Origin: 3107 sp001483205
GTDB lineage: Bacteria > Pseudomonadota > Alphaproteobacteria > Rhodobacterales > Rhodobacteraceae
Direction of reading: 5' to 3'
DNA: 64,000 nucleotides
Assembly (NCBI GenBank): GCA_964291375.2
Contig: OZ219810.1
Span: forward strand, 62,001 to 126,000
The notes beneath the pieces are model-generated. The model saw only the letters and a list, made by a program, of their open reading frames with translations. It was not told where the DNA came from and searched no databases. The translations under genes and the position numbers were made by a program. Every line of letters starts with the position of its first letter. Positions within the stretch are counted from its first letter, which is position 1. Positions 18,201-30,200 of the stretch are shown one piece after another.

Positions 18201-21200
18201 CCGTCGAGCCGCTGATGGTCACATCCGACACCCTGACCGTATTGCCGTCCACCGTCACCGTGAAGGCATCGGCAGGCGGCACCGAATCCATATCCAGCGG
18301 CTCGCTATAGGTCAGCGTCAACCGCTCACGATTGACCGAGGCCGAGGCCAGCACCGGCACGGTTTCGTCATCCACCGTCAGGATAAAGCTTGTCTCGACA
18401 CTGCGGCCATCCTCTCCGTCCGTGCGGCCCGGCCCGTCATCGGCCTTCACCGTGACGGTGATCTCGCCCGCGGCAGATTGCGGCGGTATGCCGGAAAATG
18501 TCGTCCCGTCAAAGGCAAGCCATATGCCGGTGGCCGGATCGGTCAGCGCGGTGCCGTCCACGCTCGCCGTATAGGTCAGGGGATCATTCAGCGGGTCACT
18601 GAATGTCCCTGTCGGCAGGTCAAAGCTGAACGTGTTGCCTGCCACCACCGATTGCGCGGGGATGTCCGCCGCGACCACTGGCGGGGGGTTCTTGTAAAGC
18701 AACGCAACCGGCACCCTGTCACGGGCATTGTCGCGGCCCCAGTCGAGGCGTCCGCCATCTGACCAGACGCGGAATGAGGGGATAGTGTTGAAACCGTCAG
18801 TACTGTCCTCAAAATCATAGGTCTCTCCGCCAACTTCCAGCGCCCAGCCATTCCTGATGGCTGCGCCGGGGTCTGAGTTGAACCTGAGATAAAGATTGGC
18901 AGTGTTAGAATTCGTTAAAATGTCAGTAGATAAGTTTATAATTTCGTATGTGTCACTTCCCACGCTGAACGTGGCAACAGGGAGCAACTTCCCAAACATA
19001 GGAGTATTTCGAGATTCAAACCCAAAGGCAAGACCGCTACCCCCAATCGTCAGGCAGGCGTCCCAGAAGACCTTCGCGGACGGCGCGGCGGGGCAGGACG
19101 GCGAGGTGTTGATAACCGTCTCATCCGTAAACCCATCAGCCGCATTGTTGCTGGTGTCGCGCAACTTGTTGGTGGAGTCATCGTCGTCATAGGACACCGT
19201 GACACGCTCACCGCTGATCGTGTTCCCGAGAATCGTCAGCGTCACCTCTGTGCCCGAGATCGAAACATCGGACACCGACGATACCGAATCGTCATCGTCG
19301 CCGATCTCGGTGCCGTTGATCTTGACGGTGAACGCGGTAACGTCCGGTTTCGAGTTCGCATTCAGTGCTTCGTTATAGACAAGTGTCAGGGTCTTGTTGT
19401 TGACCGCCGCTGATTGCAGCACCGGGCCGGTCACGTCGTTATCATTGTCCTCAATCGTGCCAGTGGCAGTTGCCGGGCCATGCCCCAAAATCGCGTTCAC
19501 CGGGTTGCTGAGCGTAACGGTTAAGGTCTCGTCCGGCTCATGGTCGGTGTCATCTGTGGTTGAGATGGTGATCGTCTTGAAGTCATCCTCGTCCGACGCC
19601 TTAAAGACGAGTGTGCCGCCGCCTGCCGTGAAATCATCGCCCGCGGTCGCGGTGTCGCCGGTGACGGTGTAATCGACCGTTATATCAGCCGTATCTTCGT
19701 CGGCCCTTCCCGTCAGATCCACCCTGAAGTTCAGAGCATTGCCTTCCTCGACCGATGCGACGCCCGAATCAAATGACACCGCCGGCAGCGTCGGCGTTAT
19801 CTGCACTGTTTCCGTCTCCCGGCCATTGCCCACGGCGTTCACGGCCCGAAGCTGAAATTCATAGGTCGCACCGGCGGTCAGGCCCGTTACCTCGTGAAGG
19901 TTCACTAGCTGCGGGGCAGAGACGGTTGATGTCCATTCTGTCCATGTTCCCGTTTCCGGCGGTGTGCGGTGCCGCACCTCATAGCGGGTGATCGCCGAAT
20001 TGCCGTTAAAGCCCGGTGGGTTCCAGCTCAGGAGCGCCCCCCTGACATCCGGGTCATTGAGGAGTATGATCGGCGGCTCGGGCGGGAACAGATTTGCAAC
20101 CGTTACCTCATTTGAGGTGGCAGAGAGTGTGCGCCCAGCATCATAATAGACGGTCATGCTGAATGTGCTGCCTGCCCCCGGCGGGTCGGAAAATTCGATA
20201 TAACCCGCTGTCGCGTCTGCAAGCGCCGTGCCACTGTCTATCGTGATGGCGGCGGGTGCGCCCCCCGACTCCGAGTCGGCCACAACATAAGATACAATGT
20301 CGCTGGTGTGCGAGGGCTGCTCCCAGGTGAAGTCGTATCTGAAGATGTGCGTGCCATCGTCCTGGTAAGAGTCACTGAGGGTTGGAGTGGCCAGTTTCGG
20401 CGGTTTGAAATCCACCGGCCCCACCGGATTGCTGACAAGCGTTTCCACATTGCTCGCAAGATCGGTGAAGCTGATCTGAACCTTTATGGTTGTGCCATAA
20501 TCAGCGTCCTGAAGGGTGTAGGTTGTTGCCGTCGCGCCCTCAATCGGGGTCTCGTCCCCGCTGTCGCCATCAACCCGTATCCACTGCCAGGTGAGGTCAT
20601 CAGGAAAACCGTCGTTGTCCGTGTCAGTAAAACCGTCCGCATCCATGATAGTGCCTGAGCTTGCCGTCAGCGTCTGGCCAACCTGCGCGTCGCCCGTAAT
20701 CGTCACCGTTCCCGTCGCCGGGTTGGCCGGGCCGATCACAAGGGTGAAGGTATGGCTGGCACTGCCGCCCCTACCGTCATTCGCCGTCAGCTTTATCATC
20801 CACTCGCCTTCCGCCTCCGCTGGCGGGTTCGGGCTGACGAGGCCGCCCACGCCCGGGTCGTTCGGTGCGTATATGAGCCAAGAAGAGGGCAATTCGCTGT
20901 CGTCCGCCAGCGTTACGGTATAGGTCAGACTATCCCCGTCCGGGTCGGTAAACATGTCCGCCGGGAAATTGTGGAAGAAACCGACACCAACAGACGCTTT
21001 CGGCAGTTCCACCACGTTCGTCACCACCGGCGGCCGGTTGACCGTCAGCGTGAACACATCGGCCACCATCCCGCCCTCGCCGTCAGCCGCCGTCACCTTC
21101 ACCTGAAGCTCAAGCGCCCCGTCATAATCCGCAGCGGGCGCACCGGTGAACGTGGTTCCGTCAAAACTCAGCCAGGCGGGCAGCGCGCTGTCATCCTCCA

Positions 21201-24200
21201 GCGCCGCCGTATAGGTCAGACTATCCCCGTCGTCCGGGTCGTTAAACGCACCTTCCGGCACCGCATAGTCGAGCGCATCGACCCCCACCGTCACCACCTG
21301 ATCGGGAAGCTCACTCACCACCACCGGGGCGCGATTCCCCTGCCGCAGGCTGACCACCACCCAATCGCCCACATCATCACTGCCCCAGGTAAAGCCGGGG
21401 CTGCTCCACCGGTAATGATTGCCCGCGCGCCAGGTGCTGTTGTCAAGCTCCAGGCTCTGCCCGGCAACCTCCAGGAACCAGCCATTGACCACCGGGCGCG
21501 GATCGCTCGTGAACGACAACCGCAGCCCGAAACCACTGATCACAGACAACTCATCAACGCTGTTGCTCACCCCGCCATATTCAAAACCCGCCCCCAGAAT
21601 CGCGCCTTTCGTGCCCCTGGCCCCATAGCTGATGCCACTCGCAATCTCTCCCACCAGCACGCATGACTGCCAGAACACCCCTTCCGGCAGCGCCGCATCA
21701 GAGGCCGGGCAGACATCGGGCAACACAAACGTATTCGCCACATTCTGCGGCGCAGTAAAACCCGCCGCCGCATTCCCGGCCACATCCTGAAGCCGCGCAT
21801 CAGTCGCCAGCGCTGGCGTGGCATAGGTCACCGTCACCGCCTGACCCTCAAGCACCAGCCCCTCCAGCACCAGGGTCACCACCGCCTCACTCACCGCAAC
21901 ACTTGCCACCGTCCGGGTCACATCATTCACCTGCACCGTGAACGCCCCCACCGCCGGAACCGCCGTCGCATCCAGCGGCTCGCTCCACGTCATCACCACC
22001 TCTCTCAGACCGCGCACCACCGGCGGCGGATCGGTCACCAGCACCGGCAGAGTGGTATCGGCAACCGTGATCGCAAAGATGTCCTCAGCCGTATCGCCCG
22101 CGCGCCCGGTCGCCGTCACCTTCACCGACACCACCCCAATATCCGCGAACCCCGGCGTCCCCGAAAACACCCGCGTCGCCGGATCAAACGCCAACCACCC
22201 CGGCAACGCCCCGCCAGCCTCCAGCGTCGCCGCATAGGTCGGCGCGGCACTGTCCGGGTTGCTGAACGTCCCGTCCGGGACCGTAAAGCTGAACGCCTCC
22301 AGCGCCTCGGCACTCTGATCGGGAATCTCCTCCAACAGGATCGGTTTCCGCCGCAGGCTCAGCTTCTGCACATTGCCCACATCCGACGCGCCCCATATGC
22401 TGCCCGTATTTGTCCATTCAAACTGCACGCCGTCCCCCGCCTGCGCAGGGCCGCGGCGCGTCGCATTGTCAAAACTCAGGTCCGTCCCGCCCAGCCGCAA
22501 CATCCAGCCCGCCACCTGCGCCGCAGTCAACTCCGGCTTGATCCCGATACGCACTATATACCCATCGTCACCACCATTATCGAAATTCAAGATTCTACTG
22601 AACGAGTATTCGGCCCCGCCAAAGGTAAAGCTCCGGGGCACAAGAAACCCGATATTTTCAACACTTGACCGGTAAAACCCGAACACACCACCAGGATCGC
22701 TCCCCACCTCTGCACAGGCCCGCCAGAACGCATTCGCGGGATGCCCGCTGGTGCTGCATTGGGGCGTGTTATTGGCCACACTCAACGGTGAAAACGCCAG
22801 AACCGGCAGGCCTTGCAGGTCCAGCAGCCTTGCGTGGATACCCCGGTCCGGCACCACATAGGACACCGCGACGGTCTGTCCATACGGCACCGGTTTCGCC
22901 AGACGCAGGGTCACCACCGCGCCATGCGAATGCGCCTCGGCCACATCAACCGACTCACTGCCGACAACCACCGGGAACATCTCCGTCGCCAACCCCTCAA
23001 AGACGCTTAAAGACTCCAACGCCTCGCTGAAGGTCAGCGTTATCTCATCATAGCGCACAACGGGCGGGCTGGTCGTGCTGAGCACCGGCACGGTGGTGTC
23101 GGTGATGGTCAGCATAAAGGTCGAACTGGCCGAGTCACCACTGGCATTCGCGGCCTTCACCGTGATCTCGATTTCGTCAATATCGTCCCTCTCCGGCCTG
23201 CCGGAAAAGCTGCGCGCCGCCGGGTCAAAGCTCAACCATGCGGGCAGTGCGCTGTCATCCGACTGAAGCGCGGTAAAGGTCAGCGGGTCGCCGCTCGACT
23301 CGATGATGCTGTCTGCCGGGATCGTGTAGGTGAACCCCTGCTCCACTTCCGCGTTCAGGTCGGGGATTGCCGTGACCAGCTCGACCGGCGGGGGCCGCAG
23401 GGTGAAAGCACGGGATAGTACCTGCGACCGCCCCCACGCTAAGCCATCGCCGTTCCGAAAATAGAATACGTGGTCAGAAGCAGGAAATGCACTTGGACAG
23501 GCGATAGTTTTGAGGGCGGCACCAAGTCTTACGCTAGTGTATTCAATACCCTCATTAAATTCCATGATCCAATCGAGGGCGGCTTCGCCCGGATCATCTG
23601 CGAAGCGAATGCTTATACAGTTGCCATCACCTCCTATCGCAGTGATTTTATGGGTCTTGCCGTGGCGGGTGAAGGTGCTGGCGTCATTGCCATTGGCATC
23701 GACCAAAGCGCCGACATCATTGTCCCCCGGGTTGTCAATATATCCACCCCACGCAAAAGTAGGTTGAGAAATTGGTTCAAAATCCTCGCAATCCGGATTG
23801 TTAAGACAGCTTACTATCTTCATGCAGCCGCTCCAGAATGTGCCCGGATGTCTTTGCGACGGGCAGAGAAAGGAGGGCGTATTATTTGTCACGCTCTGAT
23901 TGGTAAAACTGGCGACCTCTCCGCCCGTGACGCTCCGCAACGGCATCGCCCCGGCACCGGTTGGCCTGGTATAGGACACCCGGATTCCATCTCTGCGCTC
24001 AATCGGTATATCGAGCGTCAGGGTCACCACCATGCCGCTGATTGACACCGCCGACACACGGATGTGTCTTTTCGACATCGTGAACGCGGACTTGTCGGGC
24101 ACCGATGTGCTGTCCAAATCCCTGTCATAGGTCAGGGTCAGGGTGGAGTGGTTGACCGCCGCCGATTGCAGTTCCGGCGGGGTCAGGTCCGGCTGCACCG

Positions 24201-27200
24201 CGATACCATAGGTCCGGGATGATTTGCCGGCGGGCAGGCTGCTGTCCGCCACGGCCTCGCTGTTGCCGCTGTTGTTGTCATCCACGGTGACGGTCACATC
24301 ATACCGGTTGTCCCCGTCCGCATCAGTCGGGTTCGAGTGGTCCGGCGCGGTTTTGAAAAACAGGCCGCGCACCTTTTCGTCCTCGTCACAGTCGTCGGTA
24401 TCGGGGCAGATGCGGCCAAATTCAAACAGGCCGGCGTCCGGGCCGGTCAGGGTCCAGGTCCAGTCGTCTTCGTCTTCATGGCCAGTGGTGGTGGGGGTGA
24501 CGGCGCGGTTGCCCTCGGTGATAATCGGGGCTCCCTGGCAGCGTAAGGGTGCCTGCGGCCCGCTGCACAGGGATACGGGCCGGGGCACCCAGAGGCGGAC
24601 ATCCGCGGAGTCGATGATGACGGCATCTGCTCCGTCGGGTTTGTAATACCCTCTGACGCTGACCTTGTAGTATGCGCCGTTGAAATCGTCATAGTCGTCT
24701 GCAAGGGATACATCTACATTGCTGTTGCCACTGCCACCGTCGGACGTGAAGGCGATCTGCGTCTGCCCGCCCGGGTCAGGAAAGTCCGTGTTGTATGTGT
24801 GGAAGGTGGTGCGGTCATCGCTTCTGAAAACGACTTGATAGTCGGTGATGTTGGCGGGCTTGTTTGTCCACTCGAATGCGGTGGTGACACTCCATTCCGG
24901 GGTCAGTTTGGTGTCGTCAAAGACCCAGGAGAAATCGGCATCGGTGACGGTCAGGACGACGCCGGTGCCGTCCACATTGTGGCCGGTGAATGGCCCGAAC
25001 CGGGCGTGGGTCAGGGCGGCGGCGTTGTTGTTTTCGTCCCGCACGGTGCCGGTCAGGCTGTTGGCGGGCACGGCTATGCCGTTGATGTCTTTGTCGGTGT
25101 CGGCGACGGTGTAGGTGAAGACCAGTGTGCTGCCGGTGCTGGCAGTGGCGTCATGGGCGAGGGTTTTGGTGCTGCTGCCAAGGGTGAAGGCCAGCATCGG
25201 CGGGCTGGTGGCGTCGGCGGTGACCGGTTGGTCAAAGGTGACCCTGAAGGTGATTTCGTCACCCAGTTCATAGATGTCGTCCGGGCCGGGGTCGGATGTG
25301 ACCTCGATGCCGGTGATTTCGGGCGGGTTGGTGTCGGCGGTCAGGGTGAGCGGGAGCGTTGCCGGGTTGCCCGCGCCATGCTCGGTGAAGACCGCGTTGG
25401 CCGGGAGTTGGAGCGTTATCGTGCCTTCAAAGTCGCTGTCCGGCAGGATGCTGAACGTATAGGTCTGCGGGTCGCCGGGGGCGGGCCGGGCGAGGCTTTG
25501 CGCGGTGCCGTTGGTGACGGCGAGGTCGTCGGCGGTCAGGTGGCTGCCCGGCGGGAAGTCGCCCTGCGCGTCGAGCACATCGGCGCTGAAGGTTATGGTG
25601 GCGTCGAACGCGCCGGTGATCGGTTGGGTGGCGGTGGTGGTGAGCGGCGTGACGGTCAGGGCATCGGACGGGGTGGTCGTGGCCCGGAATTGGGCGCGGT
25701 CATTGCCGTGGTCGAGGGCATCGGCGGGGAGCGTCACCCGGACGGTTTCGCCGCCTGATCTGGTGGCGCGGGCGATCACGCAGAAGGTGGTGGGAGCGTC
25801 GGGGATACAGTCCGCCCCCGGCGGGATGACCCGCTCGACCACGCTGTTGACGGCAGAGAAGTCAGAGATGTCCAGCCCGGTGACCACCCAGTCGAATTCG
25901 AGGCTGAGGCGGAAGGGCCAGCGGGTGACGGTGGCGGCGTCGGTCTCCCACGGTTGGAGCAGGCGGGTGAGGGTGACGGCGGTGCGGGCAACGTCAAGGG
26001 ACGCGATGGTGAAGGCCGCCGCCGGATTGCCTGCCGCATCGCGGACCGGTTTTGCGCCGGGGGTGTAGACGAGCGCGGCGGTATCCCCGGCGACAAGCAC
26101 CACGGGCAGGGTCAGCAGCACCGTCTGCCCGGTGACAGCGACGCTTTGGACCGGTTGTGCGGTGCCGCTGTTGACCGTCACCATGAACGCGCCCGGTGCC
26201 GGGATGATGGCTTCGTTAAGCGCTTCGTTGTAGGTGATGGTCAGCAGGTTGCCCCGCGCGGTGACGCTTTGGCGGACCGGCGCGGTGGTGTCCGTTGATG
26301 TCGGCGTCGCCTGCGCTGGTGCCGATCCCGGGCCGGGGCCGACGGCGTTCACCGCCCGGACCTCAAATTCATAAGCGGTGCCGTTGGTGAGGTTGGTCAC
26401 CGTGTGGGTGGTGGTGTCCGAACCGGTCGGTGCCCAGTCCTGCCATGTGCCCGTGGAGGGCGGCGTGCGGTGCCGGACCTCATAGCCGGTGATGTCGGAA
26501 TAGCCGACATCCTGCGGCGCGGTCCATGACAGGGTTGCCTGACCGGCCCCCGCCACCGCTGACAGGCCGGTCGGGGCCGCCGGAATGAACAGGCTTTCGA
26601 CCTGTAGCGCATTCGATGGTGGCACAGTGAGCCCGAGGCCGCTGTATGACGCACTAAGTTGGATAGTGTATTGGCCTTGGCGCAGATCACTAGCCTCAAC
26701 ATCGAAATAGCCCTCAGTTGCCTCTGCCGCGCTGACGCCGGGATTGAGGCTAAGCGTTCGTGCTGGCACCAGCGAAGAAATGAGCGTATAAAACTGAATA
26801 TCCGCGGCGTTCGAGGGCTGGTTCCAGGTGAGGGTGAATCTCACCTTGCGAACCCCATTGTCGCTGAAGGTGCTTGATGGCGTCACCGTCAGCAGTTCCG
26901 GGGGCCTCAGCGTTACCTGGCGCGCCGCGTCGCTGGTCCGTGCCTCTTCACTGCCCCCGACATCGGTGAAGATCACCCGCACCTTGATCCGTTTGCCAAG
27001 ATCGTCGTCCTGAAGCGTGTAAGCCGGGCCGGTCGCGCCCTCAATGTCGGTCTCGTCCCCGCTATCAACCCGTATCCACTGCCAACGGAAAGCCGCGTCA
27101 TCGGTCGGCAGCCCGTCAGCGTCGGCAATATCGCCCCTGCCCGCCGTCAGCTCCTCGCCCACAACCAGCTTGCCGTCCAAAAGCGGCACCGCTGGCAGAG

Positions 27201-30200
27201 AGATCACCGGCTTACCCGTCGCCAATGTGTTCGCGCCGACAGTGAATGTGAACTCATCCGTGGCCGTGCCGCCCTTGAGGTCATCCGCCGTCAGCCTCAG
27301 CGCAAGCGTGCCCTCGTCCCCCGCCTGCGGGGTGCCGGTGAAGCTGCGCGATGCCCCGTCAAAGCTGAGCCAGGCGGGCAATGCGCCGTCGCCCGACAGC
27401 GTGACCGTATAGGTCAGGCTGTCCCCGTCCGGGTCGATGAACGTGTTGGCCGGTATCTGATAGCTGAGCGCGTTGCCCACTATCACCGCCCGGTCCGGGA
27501 CTTCGTTCTCCAGCACCGGGACGCGGTTCGACTGAAGCAGAGCAACCGTCACCTTGTCGCCGACATTGGCAGAGGTCCAGTCGATGATAGTTGGTGACCA
27601 GGCGAATATGTTCTGTCTCAGGGTCGCATCGGCGAGGCTGTATGTGGTGTCCCCGATCTGCAAAACCCAGGTGCTGGCAAATGACACATCTGTGTTCGGG
27701 GTCAGTGACAGCCAGAACTGGTTAAGCGTCTCTGAATCCAAGAGCTGGCTGACCCGGAAATCGTTTCCGTCATGTCTGAAAGCGTCGGAAGAAAGTGTGC
27801 CGTATCCGCCCGACAGTGAGCGTCCTATCGTGGTCCCGTCCGCCCCGATCGTCAGGCAGGCATTCCAGACGGCATCTGCGGCGAGCGCCGGGTTCGGGCA
27901 GGCAGGCGAGACGTTCATCACGACCTGACCGCTCAGCGCCGCCGCATTGTTTGTGGACAGATCCCGGATCGGCGCAGGGGTCGCCCCTGTTGTCGGCACG
28001 GTATAGGTCAGCGTCACCGCCTGCCCGCCGCTCACCGCCTCCGCCAGAAGGAGTCCGACCTGCGACGTGTCCCCGCCGATGCTCACATTACTTACCGACG
28101 GCCCCGTGCTCCCGCCGACCGTCACCGTGAATGCGTCCGTGCCCGGCACAGACCCCGTATCGAGCGGCTCGTCATAGGTCAGCATCACAACCTTGCCGTT
28201 CACCCGCGCCGATTGCAGAACCGGCCCGGTGGTATCCGACGCCTGAACCGTCAGCGTGAAGTCATCGCTGGCAGTGCCGCCATTGCCGTCATCCGCCGTC
28301 ACCTGCACCGAAAGCGCGCCCGCATTGGCCGCCAAGGGAGTGCCGGAAAAGACGCGCGTCGCCCCGTCAAAGGTCAGCCATGCAGGCAACGCGCTGCCGT
28401 CCTCCAGCGCCGCCGTATAGGTCAGGGTATGCCCGTCCGCATCGCTGAACGTGTTCGCCGGTATCCGGTAGCTGAGCGCGGTGCCCACAGTCACCGTCCG
28501 ATCCGGGATTGCGTTTGCCACCACCGGGGCGCGGTTCTTCTGCAACAGGGCAACCGTCACCTTGTCGCCGACATCGCCGGATGACCAGCCAAAGCCGACG
28601 GGCGACGACCACACATAGGACACTCCGTCGGCACCTGCCTGCGCGGTGCTCAGGTCAAAGCTGCTTGCGCCAAGCTGCAATGTCCAGCCTTCCGCCACCG
28701 TGCCCGGCGCAGCGGCGAACCGAAGCGATAAACCGCCCGTGCTTTCATAGGTGATGGCGCTGATGGTGTGGGCGTTTCCGTCGTGGCTGAACGAAGGGGT
28801 GGACAGAACGCCGTAATTGTCCGCCGCATTGTATCCGAACGACCCGCTCTGTTCGGCCACTGTCAGACAGACGCGCCAGAACGGATTGCCCGGCAGGCTC
28901 GGGTCCGGGCAGGCGCGCGTTGAGTTGCGAACCTCTGTCCCGTCAAGCGCCACCGCCGGGTTTCCGTTCAAATCCCGGATCGGCGCAGGGGTCGCCCCTG
29001 TCGGCACGGTATAGCTCAGTGCCACCGCCTGCCCGGCGCTCACCGGCGAGATCAGGGTCAGGATGACCGCCTCGCCATCGACCTGCACAGCCGATACCGC
29101 ACGGTTCGCAGCCGCAGCCCCCACTGCCACCGTGAACGCCCCCGCATCCGGGACCGAAGTCGTGTCCAGCGCTTCGTCATAGATCACCGTCAGCGTATTG
29201 CCATCCGCCACCGCCTCGACCAGCACCGGGGCCACACCATCGCTAATCGTCAGGGTGAAGTCATCGCTGGCAGTGCCGTCACCCCGGCCATCATCCGCCG
29301 TCACCGTTATTATCAACGCGCCTGCATCGCCGTTCCCCGGCGTGCCGGTGAAGGTCGAGGTCGCCTCATCGAAGGTAAGCCATGCGGGCAGATCATCGCC
29401 GTTTGACAGCGCCGCGGTGTAGGTCAGGGGGTTGTTGTCCGGATCATCGAACGCATCTTCGGGGATGAGAAAGCTGAACAAGCTGCCCACCGCCGCCGTC
29501 TGGTCCGGAATCCCGTTACCCACCACCGGGGCGCGGTTCACGTTCCGCAGGCTGACCGGAAAGATTTCGCCAAGATTGTCACTGTCCCAGGAAAGGCCGG
29601 ACCATGAATAAGTTACATCGCCATCCCCGCTCTTCATCGCTTCTTTGAGAGGGAAGGACCGCTCGCCGACCTGCAATGTCCAGCCGTCTGCGACCGCACC
29701 CGGGGCTGGGTCGAATGTAATATCAAATTCAGATTGATAGGACAGGCCATCGACTTCGTATGTGACGCTATTGAAGTCGAAATCCTTGTCGGAGAGGTCG
29801 CCGAAATCTGCTGCAGACAATCCGAAGCCAAAGTAGCCGAACCGGTCCGAAGCCTGAGTTGATTCCCCCACCGTCAGGCAGGCGTTCCAGAAGGCTTCCG
29901 CAGGCTGGCCGTCAGAGCAACCGGGGGTGGTGTTGGTCACGCTCCGGGCGGGAAACGCACTTGCATCGGTGCCGGTCGTGTCCTGAATCGGGTTCGTGCC
30001 GGGCACCGTATAGGCGACCGTGACGGCCTCGCCTGATGCCACCGGCTCCCCCAGCATCAGGACAACATCCGTGCCACTGATCTGCACCTCAAAATCCGTG
30101 GTGTCCGTGCCGCCCACCATCACCGTGAACGCGGTCTTGTCCGGCACAGACCCGGTATCCAGCGCCTCATTATAGCTCAGCACCAGCCTTGTGCCGTTGA

